From an uncultured Roseibium sp. (GTDB taxonomy: Bacteria; Pseudomonadota; Alphaproteobacteria; Rhizobiales; Stappiaceae), in assembly GCF_947494555.1 (NCBI RefSeq), contig NZ_CANLVF010000008.1:1-64000 (forward strand): DNA of 64,000 bases. The letters run 5' to 3'. Below, in pieces: positions 43,554 to 52,329 of the stretch. Each line of letters begins with the position of its first letter. Positions within the stretch are counted from its first letter, which is position 1. The position numbers and the translations under genes were made by a program. A model generated the notes under the pieces. The model was not told the origin of the DNA. It saw only the letters and a program-made list of their open reading frames with translations, and did not search any database.

Positions 43554-44632
43554 ATGTTCACAGCCAGCTCGTCCATTCGCTAGAAGCCCGATACTACACC
43601 GATCCGGAGCATTTCGAACGCGAGAAAGCCGGACTGCTGGCGCGAACGTGGCAATTTGCTGGGCATGCTTCGCTGCTTGAAAAGCCAGGCGACTATTTCA
43701 CCATCGATATCGCCGACGAGAGCATCATCTGCCTGCGTGACCGGGAAGGCGAGCTCAGGGCTTACTACAATGTCTGCCAGCACCGCGCACACCAGCTGGT
43801 TCAGGGCGAAGGCAACACCAAGCTTTTGGTTTGCCCCTATCACAGCTGGACCTACGAGCTGACCGGCGGATTACGCTCAGGCCCGAATGTCCGTGCCGTG
43901 CCTGGTTTCGACCGCAGCAAGATCTGCCTGACCTCGGTGCGCATCGAGGACTTTTGCGGGTTCCTGTTCGTCAACCTTGATCCGGATGCAAAGCCCATGG
44001 ACGTCTGGTTTCCGAATGTCCGCAAGGAGCTGCGCGCCTTTGTTCCGCACATCGACAGACTGAAACCGCTCGAGTGGGTGGAAATTCCGGAAAACTGCAA
44101 TTGGAAAGTCTCTATCGAGAACTATTCAGAATGTTATCATTGCCCCATCAACCACACCACATTTTCAACCGGTGTGGTCAAGCCCGAGACCTATGACATC
44201 CAACCACAGGGATACTGTCTCAGGCACACGACCGAGTGCCAGAACCTCGACAGAATGACCTATGAAATCGATCCGGCATCGAACGAGCATGCCGGGGACT
44301 ATTCGTCCTGGTTCCTCTGGCCGCTATTTTCGTTTCAGGTTTATCCCGGGAACATTCTCAACACCTATCACTGGCGCGCAGTTGATGTGAACAAAGTTGT
44401 CGTCTGGCGCGGCTGGTACACGGTTGACGGTGTCGATTCGGAAATCATCCGGCGCCTGGCGGTCCAGGATAGGTCGACAACGGTTGAAGAGGACATCTAC
44501 CTTGTCGAAGCGGTTCAAAAGGGTCTCAGAAGCCGCGGATACAAACCAGGTCCCCTGGTGCTCGACCCGGCCTGCGGTGTGAATTCGGAACACTCCGTTG
44601 AGGCGCTGCAGAACTGGATGCGGGAAGTCTGA
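43550..44632 (+). CDS. Rieske-type aromatic-ring/betaine oxygenase alpha subunit
   Basis: A 360-residue oxygenase. The Rieske [2Fe-2S] ligands are Cys76, His78, Cys95 and His98 (CQHRAH and CPYHSW). The mononuclear iron site is ENYSECYHCPINH (His pair) plus a later acidic residue. The N-terminus (YYTDPEHFEREKAGL) is like glycine betaine and stachydrine demethylases, so N-demethylation of a quaternary amine with release of formaldehyde is likely. No ferredoxin reductase gene is next to it; electrons must come from elsewhere. The ATG at 43550 overlaps the RpiR stop; its own TGA overlaps the next start. Confidence 0.87.
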   Translation: MNVHSQLVHSLEARYYTDPEHFEREKAGLLARTWQFAGHASLLEKPGDYFTIDIADESIICLRDREGELRAYYNVCQHRAHQLVQGEGNTKLLVCPYHSWTYELTGGLRSGPNVRAVPGFDRSKICLTSVRIEDFCGFLFVNLDPDAKPMDVWFPNVRKELRAFVPHIDRLKPLEWVEIPENCNWKVSIENYSECYHCPINHTTFSTGVVKPETYDIQPQGYCLRHTTECQNLDRMTYEIDPASNEHAGDYSSWFLWPLFSFQVYPGNILNTYHWRAVDVNKVVVWRGWYTVDGVDSEIIRRLAVQDRSTTVEEDIYLVEAVQKGLRSRGYKPGPLVLDPACGVNSEHSVEALQNWMREV

Positions 44633-45480
44633 TGACCGCGCCCGGGTCCGAAGCGCAGGGCATGCCGCTGGAATGGACCGAAGACCAGAAGCTGTTTCCG
44701 CATCAGGTCGGCTTCACCTGCCCGCCGCATGACTGGGATGCCGCTCCAAGCGATTTCTTGCGCATTGCGCCCGAAAGTGTCGGCGTTCATGGCTGGATGC
44801 TTCACGTTCCTGACTACCGGCATCGTCTCGACCAGCGTTCGCAGAACTTCGACATGCTCGAGGATTTCGCTGCCGTGATGGCCAACAATGGTGCCGATGT
44901 TTGCGCGCAGGTCGGATCCAACTGGGTACACGCCTCAGGCCTGGGCGTTCAAGGAATAGCCGATTTCTGCCATCGGCTCTCCGATACACATGGCCTTGCC
45001 TTTCACATGGCCGGATACGCGATGGTCGAGGCTCTGAGGGCCATGAACGTTGAAAAGGTCGCCCTCAATGCCGTCTATCACTGGCCGGAATGGTGGCAGG
45101 GGACGGTTGGTTTCCTGAAGGAAGCTGGCTTCGATGTGCTTTGGGCGGGCAACTTTGTCGATCAGGGCTGGTTCAAGACCCAGGAAGACGTGAACCGGAA
45201 GAGATGGATTTTCGAGGGCGATCTTGCACGGCGCAGCTTCGAATATGTTGCCGATAAGGCCCCAAACGCCGATGCCTACCTTGCCAACGGCATGGTCAAT
45301 TTCCGGACCGGGCCCAATGGCCAACCGCAACGCATGCTACACCTCACCCCGCAGCTGGAAGAGCAACTCGGCAAACCGGTTGTCGCACACGACACCGCCC
45401 TCTACTGGCGCATTTTCCGCTCGCTCAATCTGGCGCCGGACGGCAGGCATGGGCAACTTCTGGAGACACTCGATGCATAA
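44632..45480 (+). CDS. Asp/Glu racemase superfamily protein, arylmalonate decarboxylase/maleate isomerase-like
   Basis: A 282-residue cytosolic protein. The fold is recognised from ANNGADVCAQVGSNWVH, ALRAMNVEKVALNAVY, FLKEAGFDVLW and the C-terminal block NFRTGPNGQPQ, LEEQLGKPVVAHDTALYWR. In characterised relatives a pair of active-site Cys sits at the positions that here read GSNWVH and ANGMVNF, so both catalytic thiols seem absent. It may use a different mechanism, decarboxylate without Cys, or bind a ligand only. Its start overlaps the Rieske stop (TGATG) and its end overlaps the next start. Confidence 0.68.
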   Translation: MTAPGSEAQGMPLEWTEDQKLFPHQVGFTCPPHDWDAAPSDFLRIAPESVGVHGWMLHVPDYRHRLDQRSQNFDMLEDFAAVMANNGADVCAQVGSNWVHASGLGVQGIADFCHRLSDTHGLAFHMAGYAMVEALRAMNVEKVALNAVYHWPEWWQGTVGFLKEAGFDVLWAGNFVDQGWFKTQEDVNRKRWIFEGDLARRSFEYVADKAPNADAYLANGMVNFRTGPNGQPQRMLHLTPQLEEQLGKPVVAHDTALYWRIFRSLNLAPDGRHGQLLETLDA

Positions 45481-46216
45481 GATCGTTGCGCTCTGGGCCG
45501 TGCCCCGGTCGACGTCCACCGCCTTTGAATGGATGATGCGCCAGCGCGGTGATCTGGATTGCCTTCATGAGCCCTTTGGCGAGGCATGGTACCAGGGAGC
45601 AGAACCCTTCTGGCCGCGATGGCAGCCGGGCGACAAGACAACTCCGGACCTCACCCTTGAAAGCGTCTGGGACGATATCCGGGCGCGGGCAGAAGCCGGC
45701 CCGGTCTTCATCAAGGACTTCCCGCACTACATCAACCATATGTGGGACGCGGAGTTCCTCTCCCATTTCACCCATGCGTTTTTGATCCGGGATCCTGCGC
45801 TCACGATCACCTCCATGCATGACAAGTGGCCCGATTTCGACAGCGCTGAAGTCGGCTTTCCCGAGCAGCGGGCACTGTTTGATCTGATCCATGCCCTGGA
45901 CGGCAAGGCCCCGCCGGTGATCGACAGCGACGACCTTCTGGAAAACCCGGAAGGCACGGTGAAAGCGTTTTGTGATGCCGTCGGCATTCCCTTCATTGCC
46001 GAGGCTCTCACCTGGGAACCGGGGGCCGACACGGCACAATACAGTTGGTGGGACGGCGGCTCCTTCCACGCCAATCTGAAAAACTCGACCGGGCTTCATC
46101 CGCAAAAACGGCGCTATGTCGAATTGGCCGATGCGCCCGCTCGCGTGCAGCACGTCCACCGGCGCATGAAACCCCATTACGACAGACTTCGTTTTCACAG
46201 GATCAGGGTGCAGTGA
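45473..46216 (+). CDS. Sulfotransferase-like P-loop protein
   Basis: A 247-residue protein. The N-terminal VALWAVPRSTSTAFEW resembles the 5'-phosphosulfate loop of PAPS-dependent sulfotransferases, and HAFLIRDPALTITSM looks like the 3'-phosphate site. The rest (FIKDFPHYI, VIDSDDLLENPEGTV) fits the Sulfotransfer_3 type fold. Such a biosynthetic activity is odd in a catabolic operon; it could instead bind another nucleotide-linked acyl or phosphoryl donor. The ATG at 45473 overlaps the end of the previous gene by 8 bases, in another frame; a longer in-frame start would lie inside that gene. Confidence 0.72.
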   Translation: MHKIVALWAVPRSTSTAFEWMMRQRGDLDCLHEPFGEAWYQGAEPFWPRWQPGDKTTPDLTLESVWDDIRARAEAGPVFIKDFPHYINHMWDAEFLSHFTHAFLIRDPALTITSMHDKWPDFDSAEVGFPEQRALFDLIHALDGKAPPVIDSDDLLENPEGTVKAFCDAVGIPFIAEALTWEPGADTAQYSWWDGGSFHANLKNSTGLHPQKRRYVELADAPARVQHVHRRMKPHYDRLRFHRIRVQ

Positions 46217-47664
46217 CGGACATTCCGGCCTATTGGCATAATTTTATCGACGGTGACTACTGCGAAGGTGGCGCCGGACACATCGAGGTTCTCGATCCAT
46301 CGACCGGAGAGCGGGTCGCGGACCAGGCGATCGCGGACGAAAGCGATGTTGATCGCGCAGTGTCGGCGGCTGAGGCCTTAAGTGCCAACGGCGCCTGGTC
46401 GGATCTTCGCCCCGTTGAGCGCGGCCGCATCGTTCGAAAGATGGGAGAGTACATTCTCGACCGGATCGACGAAATTGCTCCGATCCTGACGCGCGAAGCC
46501 GGCAAGCCGCTCTGGGAAGCCAGGCTCGAGCTTGAAGGCGCAGCACGCTATTTCGAATATTACGGCAACCAGGCCGAAACCATGGAAGGCCGCTCCATTC
46601 CACTCGGCGGCGGCTACTTCGATTTCACCACCCATGAACCGTTCGGCGTGTCGGCCCAGATCATTCCGTGGAACTACCCCATGGAAATGACGGCCCGCTC
46701 GCTGTCGGCCGCGCTTGCGGTCGGCTGTTCCGTTGTCGTCAAGACACCCGAACTCGACCCGCTCACCAACCGGTTTTTTGCAGATGCCGCGCTTGCCTGC
46801 GGACTGCCCAATGGCGCGCTCAACATCATCAGCGGGCTTGGTAAGGACACAGGCGCAGCACTGACCGCACATCCCGGCGTCAACCAGATTGTCTTCACCG
46901 GCTCGGTTCAGACCGGAACAGCAATTGCAACGGCCGCGGCGCGGAACGTAGTGCCCTGCGTCCTCGAACTCGGCGGCAAATCGGCCGCAATCGTCCATGA
47001 CGATGCGGATCTGGATGCATTTCTCTCTGATGTCCGCTGGGGCATTTATTTCAACGCCGGCCAGGTCTGCTCCGCCATGTCCCGCGTCGTCGCCCACGAA
47101 AAGGTCCACGACAAGCTGGTCGACGGCATTGTCGCCATGGCGGAAGACCTCGATGTCGGCGACGGCCTCGGGTTTCCGGACTTCGGCACCAACATGGGCC
47201 CGATGATTTCCGAAAGCCAATGCCAGCGCGCAGCCGGAATGGTTTCAAAGGCCGAGCGCGATGGCGCAAGGGCGGCCACGGGTGGACGGCGGATGAACCG
47301 CCCGGGATACTTTCTCGAACCAACGGTGCTGACTGGCGTCACACCCGACATGACAATCGCCAATGACGAGGTCTTTGGCCCGGTTCTGTCAGTCTTGAAA
47401 TTCAGCACCGAGGAAGAAGCCATCCGGATCGCCAATGGAACGCCTTACGGATTGGTTGCCGGAGTTTTCACATCCGATATCGACCGCGCCATGCGGGCAA
47501 CCAGAGGTCTTCGCGCCGGACAGGTGTTCGTCAACGAATGGTACGCAGGCGGTGTCGAGACCCCCTTTGGCGGTTTCGGCAAATCCGGCTACGGTCGCGA
47601 AAAGGGCCGCGAAGCGCTGCTCAACTATGTTCAAACGAAAAATGTCGCGATCAAACTGAGGTAA
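46213..47664 (+). CDS. NAD(P)-dependent aldehyde dehydrogenase (betaine-aldehyde type)
   Basis: A 483-residue ALDH. Cofactor and catalytic motifs: IIPWNYPMEMTARSLS, TGSVQTGTAIATAAA, the catalytic Glu in LELGGKSAAIV and the nucleophilic Cys in NAGQVCSAMSR, then FGPVLSVLKF and PFGGFGKSGYGREKG. It oxidises an aldehyde intermediate to the acid, and sequence feel is closest to betaine aldehyde or 4-trimethylaminobutyraldehyde dehydrogenases. The GTG start at 46213 overlaps the stop of the previous gene (GTGA) and gives the correct N-terminus (YWHNFIDGDYCEG); a longer in-frame extension is not conserved-looking. Confidence 0.87.
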   Translation: MTDIPAYWHNFIDGDYCEGGAGHIEVLDPSTGERVADQAIADESDVDRAVSAAEALSANGAWSDLRPVERGRIVRKMGEYILDRIDEIAPILTREAGKPLWEARLELEGAARYFEYYGNQAETMEGRSIPLGGGYFDFTTHEPFGVSAQIIPWNYPMEMTARSLSAALAVGCSVVVKTPELDPLTNRFFADAALACGLPNGALNIISGLGKDTGAALTAHPGVNQIVFTGSVQTGTAIATAAARNVVPCVLELGGKSAAIVHDDADLDAFLSDVRWGIYFNAGQVCSAMSRVVAHEKVHDKLVDGIVAMAEDLDVGDGLGFPDFGTNMGPMISESQCQRAAGMVSKAERDGARAATGGRRMNRPGYFLEPTVLTGVTPDMTIANDEVFGPVLSVLKFSTEEEAIRIANGTPYGLVAGVFTSDIDRAMRATRGLRAGQVFVNEWYAGGVETPFGGFGKSGYGREKGREALLNYVQTKNVAIKLR

Positions 47665-47667
47665 GAA

Positions 47668-48048
47668 ATGGATCAGGATCTGTTCGAAAAGGGACTGGAA
47701 CAACGCAAGGCAACGCTCGGCGCAGAATATGTCGAGAACAACCTGGCGAAAGCAGACGATTTTACCCGTCCGTTTCAGGAGGCGATGACAGCCTGGTGCT
47801 GGGGATTCGGATGGGGCGACGACGTCATCGACGCCAAGACCCGCTCCATGATGAACCTCGCGATGATCGGTGCGCTCGGAAAGATGACCGAGTGGGAGAT
47901 CCATTGCAGAGGTGCGATTAACAACGGGGTCACCAAGGACGAAATCCGCGCGATCATTCACGTGGTGGGGATTTATTGCGGCGTTCCGCAATCGCTGGAA
48001 TGCTTCCGGGTAGCCAGAAAGGTGCTTGAAGAGCAGGAACCCGCCTGA
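47668..48048 (+). CDS. Carboxymuconolactone decarboxylase-family protein
   Basis: A 126-residue small helical protein of the CMD/AhpD type. The conserved EIHCRGAINNGVTKDEIRAIIHVV block with the His is clear. Classical members decarboxylate gamma-carboxymuconolactone; many others have unknown or peroxidase-linked roles, and the CxxC of AhpD is missing here, so a decarboxylase or tautomerase-like role is more likely. Last gene of the rightward operon, 3 bases after the aldehyde dehydrogenase. Confidence 0.82.
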   Translation: MDQDLFEKGLEQRKATLGAEYVENNLAKADDFTRPFQEAMTAWCWGFGWGDDVIDAKTRSMMNLAMIGALGKMTEWEIHCRGAINNGVTKDEIRAIIHVVGIYCGVPQSLECFRVARKVLEEQEPA

Positions 48049-48148
48049 CCTCATCGGTTTGCGGCTACGGAGGTTTCTGCGCTTCTTGCAGCACTTTGCC
48101 TTCGCCTCAAGTATGGGTTGGTTTTTTGTGCATTTTACGCTATTTTTT

Positions 48149-48161
48149 CCCAAAGCTTGGG
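48149..48161. promoter_or_regulatory. Small hairpin overlapping the tupB ribosome site
   Basis: CCCAA (48149-48153), AGC loop and TTGGG (48157-48161) can pair; the 3' arm includes the first Gs of the tupB Shine-Dalgarno GGGAGG (48159-48164). It could lower tupB translation unless opened. The stem is short, so the effect may be small. The 35 bases before it are T-rich and may hold the promoter. Confidence 0.35.
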
Positions 48162-48174
48162 AGGAAAAGCATAA

Positions 48175-48882
48175 ATGGACGGTTTCTGGAGTGTGCTGGG
48201 TGGAGCGTTCGCGCTCGTCTTTGCACTGGATCCGGATCTCATGGAAATCATCGGGCTGTCCATGAAGGTGACCCTGACGGCGGTGTTCTTGGCCTGCCTG
48301 ATTGGATTGCCGCTCGGCGCAGCCGTGGGCACATTCCGCTTTCCCGGTCGCTCGCTACTGGCCGTCATTTTGAACGCGCTCATGGGTCTGCCACCGGTTG
48401 TGGTCGGTCTTGTCGCTTATCTGATGCTGTCCGCCTCCGGCCCGCTGGGTCCGCTCCGCCTGCTATACACTCCCACAGCCATGATCATCGCCCAAATGAT
48501 CATCGTCACGCCCATCGTCGCGGCCCTGACGCGTCAGGTTGTTGAAGACCTCGACCGCGAATATGCCGAACAGTTTGCCTCGCTTGGAGTTGGTGCCTTC
48601 GACCGCCTGTTTTCGCTTCTTTGGGATGCCCGCTACAGCCTGCTGACCGTTGCGCTCGCCGGTTTCGGCCGAGCTGTCGCGGAAGTCGGCGCTGTCCTGA
48701 TCGTGGGCGGGAACATAAATCATGTCACGCGGGTCATGACGACGACCATCGCGCTTGAGACTTCCAAGGGAAATCTTCAGCTTGCGCTCGCTCTCGGCGT
48801 CATCCTTTTGGTGATCGCCTTTACGGTCAATGCATGCGTCATGGCCATCAGGGCCTCCGCCGTGAGGGCCGCCTATGCGTGA
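48175..48882 (+). CDS. tupB: Tungstate ABC transporter permease
   Basis: A 235-residue inner-membrane permease with about five helices. Features: SMKVTLTAVFLACLIGLPLG in the first helices, LMGLPPVVVGLVAYLML, and a docking loop followed by the Ala-rich ALAGFGRAVAEVGAVLIVGGNI, which is strongly conserved in TupB/WtpB and related oxyanion permeases. The TupC gene follows with an 8-base overlap and TupA after that, which completes a tungstate-specific set. Good Shine-Dalgarno (GGGAGG) 10 bases before the ATG. Confidence 0.9.
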   Translation: MDGFWSVLGGAFALVFALDPDLMEIIGLSMKVTLTAVFLACLIGLPLGAAVGTFRFPGRSLLAVILNALMGLPPVVVGLVAYLMLSASGPLGPLRLLYTPTAMIIAQMIIVTPIVAALTRQVVEDLDREYAEQFASLGVGAFDRLFSLLWDARYSLLTVALAGFGRAVAEVGAVLIVGGNINHVTRVMTTTIALETSKGNLQLALALGVILLVIAFTVNACVMAIRASAVRAAYA

Positions 48883-49693
48883 TGCAGCCTTTGATATGCC
48901 GTCAGCACCGTCGGCCCGCTTCCAGCCGCAGGATGGAAAGCCGATCCTTGAAGCAATGGGGATCACCTTCAAGGCAGGCGGCCAACAACTGCTTGATGAG
49001 ATCGACATCACCATTCGGCGCGGCGCGCGCACCCTCATCATGGGACCCAATGGGGCTGGCAAGAGCCTGCTGCTGCGCCTGATGCACGGATTGATCCGGC
49101 CCGACAGAGGAGAAGTCCTTTGGGAAGGGCAGCCTTTGACGAAGCAGGCGATGAAATCCCAGGCGATGGTCTTTCAGCGTCCTGTCCTGTTGCGCCGCTC
49201 CGTTCTGGCCAATCTCAAGTTCGCGCTCTCGGTTCGTGGCCTTCGCGGACACAAGCGCGCGCAAAAAATTGAAACAGCGCTGGCCTCTGCGGGGCTGGGC
49301 CATCTTGCCCGGCGCCCGGCACGCGTGCTCTCTGGCGGCGAACAACAGCGCCTCGCGGTTGTTCGTGCACTCGCCTGTGAGCCGGACCTTCTCTTTCTGG
49401 ACGAACCGACTGCAAACCTCGACCCGGCCTCGACTGCGGCGATCGAAAAGCTCGTGATGGAAGCAAACGAAAAGGGCATCACGATCGTGCTCGTGACGCA
49501 CGATGCCGGACAGGCAAAACGTCTTGGAGAAGACGTCATCTTTCTTCAGGACGGCCGCGTTGCGGAAGCAGGGACCGTCAGTCAGGTGCTCAATACACCA
49601 CAAAGTGAACCGGCGCGCGCCTGGCGCGACGGCCGCCTTTATCTTGGACCGCAGATTCGAACTCTTTCAGGTAACGACCGGAGTAACACGTGA
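48875..49693 (+). CDS. tupC: Tungstate ABC transporter ATP-binding protein
   Basis: A 272-residue ATPase. Walker A MGPNGAGKSLLLRLMHG, Q-loop MVFQRPVLLRRS, signature LSGGEQQRLA, Walker B LLFLDEPTANLD and switch VTHDAGQAKRLG are all intact. The first about 25 residues look like an unstructured extension. It powers tungstate import by TupAB. The start overlaps the tupB end and the stop overlaps the GTG of tupA (GTGA), so all three are coupled. Confidence 0.9.
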   Translation: MRDAAFDMPSAPSARFQPQDGKPILEAMGITFKAGGQQLLDEIDITIRRGARTLIMGPNGAGKSLLLRLMHGLIRPDRGEVLWEGQPLTKQAMKSQAMVFQRPVLLRRSVLANLKFALSVRGLRGHKRAQKIETALASAGLGHLARRPARVLSGGEQQRLAVVRALACEPDLLFLDEPTANLDPASTAAIEKLVMEANEKGITIVLVTHDAGQAKRLGEDVIFLQDGRVAEAGTVSQVLNTPQSEPARAWRDGRLYLGPQIRTLSGNDRSNT

Positions 49694-50526
49694 TCAAGAA
49701 CATACGTCTTGCAGTGCTTGCCACTGCGATGATCGGACTGTTGTCGTCAGTTGCGGCAATTGCGGAAGACAGGTTTATCATCGTCCAGTCGACAACATCG
49801 ACGCAGAACTCGGGTCTGTTCGATCATCTCCTGCCGGCATTTCAGGAAAAGACCGGAATAGAAGTCCGCGTCGTCGCCGTCGGCACCGGACAGGCGATCC
49901 GCAACGCAACCAATGGCGACGGCGATGTTCTCCTCGTGCATTCCAGACCGTCGGAGGAAAAATTCGTCGCCGACGGACTGGGCGTCACGCGCGCGGATCT
50001 CATGTACAACGACTTCGTTGTTGTCGGGCCGGCGGCAGACCCAGCCGGGGTTTCCGGATCGAACAACGCAATCGACGCGTTGCGGAAAATTGCTGAGGCT
50101 GAAACCCCGTTCGCGTCCCGGGGTGATGACAGCGGCACCCATAAGGCTGAGCTCAGATTGTGGATGGCTGCCGGTGTCGACACGACATCGGCTTCGGGTG
50201 CTTGGTACCGGGAAACCGGATCCGGGATGGGTGCGACCCTGAACACCGGCACCGGCATGGATGCTTACGTATTGACCGACCGTGCGACCTGGATCGCCTT
50301 CGGCAACAAGGGCAACCACGAGATTGTTGTCGAAGGTGACCCGCGACTGTTCAATCAGTACGGGGTGATCCTTGTGAACCCTCAAGTCCATCCGCACGTC
50401 AAAGCCGAGATGGGTCAGACCTTTATCGATTGGCTTTTGTCGAAAGAGGGACAGCGGTCGATCGCAGACTTCACGGTCGACGGTCAGCAGCTGTTTTTTC
50501 CGAACGCCAATGACGGATCCAGCTGA
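49690..50526 (+). CDS. tupA: Tungstate-binding periplasmic protein
   Basis: A 278-residue binding protein with a signal peptide (cleavage near VAAIAE, residue 25) and the ligand motif QSTTSTQNSGLFDHLLPAF that marks TupA. Other landmarks are VGTGQAIRNATNGDGDVLLVH, MYNDFVVVGP and RGDDSGTHKAE. TupA binds tungstate with very high affinity and prefers it to molybdate. A GTG start at 49690 overlaps the tupC stop. The formate dehydrogenase genes nearby are the likely reason for a tungstate supply. Confidence 0.92.
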   Translation: MIKNIRLAVLATAMIGLLSSVAAIAEDRFIIVQSTTSTQNSGLFDHLLPAFQEKTGIEVRVVAVGTGQAIRNATNGDGDVLLVHSRPSEEKFVADGLGVTRADLMYNDFVVVGPAADPAGVSGSNNAIDALRKIAEAETPFASRGDDSGTHKAELRLWMAAGVDTTSASGAWYRETGSGMGATLNTGTGMDAYVLTDRATWIAFGNKGNHEIVVEGDPRLFNQYGVILVNPQVHPHVKAEMGQTFIDWLLSKEGQRSIADFTVDGQQLFFPNANDGSS

Positions 50527-50655
50527 CACTTTCCTATTGCCGCTCAATTCGGTCTGTATATGCAAGAGCTTCAAACACGCGACTGTTATGAGCGTGTGAT
50601 TTTGAGCTGACGATGAAATGCGCCATCGTGTTTCCCGAATGACGGGGGACACGAA

Positions 50656-51216
50656 ATGCTGAAGCGGTTGGTACTCTTTTTGGGTCTGGCAACAGGATTG
50701 ACGTCACCATCCTGGGCCGTCGTCCTCGGTGGTGAAATCATCGATCAGCGCGGCAATGGAAAATTCGTTCTTCTGGACACAAGCACATCGTTCAGTGTCG
50801 GAGCCGATAACTTCAATACCGACAACCTTTATGCATTCGATGAAGATCAGAACATTCTGCTGAGCGAGCCGATCCGTGTCGATTTCGGTGGAGACAACGG
50901 CATCATACGGCAGGGCGAGACAATCGCGAGCCACTACGTTTTTTTCGACAGTTTCGCCGGGGTCCATTACGGCTACGTAGACTTCGACGCCCCTATCCTG
51001 GGGATCGCCGCTTTCCAGGACACGATGGCGGCCACCGATTTTCTTGCCAATAATGACGTAAACTACATCAGCACTGAATTGCGTGGGCTTGAACCGGGCG
51101 ACAGGGTCTGGGTCGACAGCCAGAGCCCAAATCGGCTGTGGGTCTTCTGGGCAGGGTCGTCACCGGGGGACTACATCCGAGTGTTCACTGAGAAATCTCT
51201 CGGTGCGATGATGTGA
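50656..51216 (+). CDS. Exported protein of unknown function
   Basis: A 186-residue protein with a clear signal peptide (cleavage near SPSWAV, about residue 21). The mature part is rich in Asp, Gly, Asn and aromatic residues in an all-beta pattern (GKFVLLDTSTSFSVGADNF; GEIIDQRGNG), without cysteines. I do not recognise the family. It stands alone between tupA and an opposing kinase gene, 129 bases after tupA. Confidence 0.6.
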   Translation: MLKRLVLFLGLATGLTSPSWAVVLGGEIIDQRGNGKFVLLDTSTSFSVGADNFNTDNLYAFDEDQNILLSEPIRVDFGGDNGIIRQGETIASHYVFFDSFAGVHYGYVDFDAPILGIAAFQDTMAATDFLANNDVNYISTELRGLEPGDRVWVDSQSPNRLWVFWAGSSPGDYIRVFTEKSLGAMM

Positions 51217-51291
51217 CAGCTCTATAATTTCCCGTTGTCGCCCACACCCGCGATTGCGCTTCGGAGTCCAATCCACAAGCACCTGCACCGA

Positions 51292-52329
51292 TTACTCGAG
51301 CAATTCGCGGCAGTTCAGGTCCTCAAAAGCGAGAAACCACCGTTCCAGATGCGACCACCAGCTGGCGTGCGTGTTGTCAGCACTGTGCTGAAACACCGGA
51401 ACGACAGCATTGCACACATGGCCGAGCCGGTAATCATGCCAGAAGTCTTCCCATGAAATGCGCGTAGAGGCACTGGCGTTATAGGTTTGCAGGTAGCTCT
51501 TCAGCAGGTTGACTTCATGAAAGGCGCGCCGGTGCGGATACCAGTGCATGGCAATCATCAGGGCGAGATCCATACCGGCAAAATCGACCCGCCAGTCTTC
51601 CCAGTCGATCAAGATGGCATCGTCCCGATTCTCGTCCCTTGGGTACAAAACATTCCAGAAGTGCGCGTCGCCATGAATTCGGGTGACCGTCCCACCTCCT
51701 TTATAGCGATCTGCCTTCAGCGCCGGTATGCGCTCACAAACCCGTTCCAAAAGCACGGCGCGATCTTCCGGCAGGCGATCGCCCAGCTTCGCCAAAAACG
51801 CTGGCAGCATTTCAGAAACGTGTAGGCCCAGGACGCGTTCGCGTTTGTTGAGATCGTCGGTGGCAGACTGAGCCCAATGCGCATGAAGCGCGGCGAGCGA
51901 GCGCACTGCCATATGGCAATGCGGTAGTGTTGGCGGCATGGGCCACGGTGTTGCGACATGTGTCGTCGAAAGATCTTCCAAAAGGATGCAGGTAGCGCCA
52001 CTGGAAGGATCGACTAGCGAAACAAAACAGTCCGCCAACGGTAACCCCGTTTTGTTGGCAGTGGCATAAAACACCTGTTCGCCGGGAAAAATGTCCGCAA
52101 GCGGATCAGGATCTTGCCTGATCTTCAGGAAGAACCTGGCAGGCAAATCAGCTGGCGGGTCGACGAATTCGGCTTCCAAGAAAGCGGTATCAGCGACATT
52201 CCATCTTGTAGAGGGGGTGACCGTAAGCTCTTTGACTTGCACCGGACCATGTCGACCATGGTCTGAAAGCACCTCAGACAGCCAATCGGCGTCAATGTCG
52301 ATAGGAGCGCGTGGAATGGAAACGGACAC
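51292..52329 (-). CDS. Aminoglycoside/choline-kinase-like phosphotransferase
   Basis: A 345-residue protein with the APH/ecdysteroid-kinase fold. The hinge and catalytic loop are clear: RIHGDAHFWNVLY (Brenner-type HGDxHxxN) and ILIDWEDWRVDFAG (metal-binding Asp). The N-terminal lobe has the Lys-containing strand RFFLKIRQD. Such proteins phosphorylate small hydroxyl compounds; the substrate is unknown. The GTG start at 52329 has no convincing ribosome site. It runs in the same direction as the formate dehydrogenase operon and starts 112 bases after its last gene. Confidence 0.8.
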   Translation of the reverse strand: MSVSIPRAPIDIDADWLSEVLSDHGRHGPVQVKELTVTPSTRWNVADTAFLEAEFVDPPADLPARFFLKIRQDPDPLADIFPGEQVFYATANKTGLPLADCFVSLVDPSSGATCILLEDLSTTHVATPWPMPPTLPHCHMAVRSLAALHAHWAQSATDDLNKRERVLGLHVSEMLPAFLAKLGDRLPEDRAVLLERVCERIPALKADRYKGGGTVTRIHGDAHFWNVLYPRDENRDDAILIDWEDWRVDFAGMDLALMIAMHWYPHRRAFHEVNLLKSYLQTYNASASTRISWEDFWHDYRLGHVCNAVVPVFQHSADNTHASWWSHLERWFLAFEDLNCRELLE

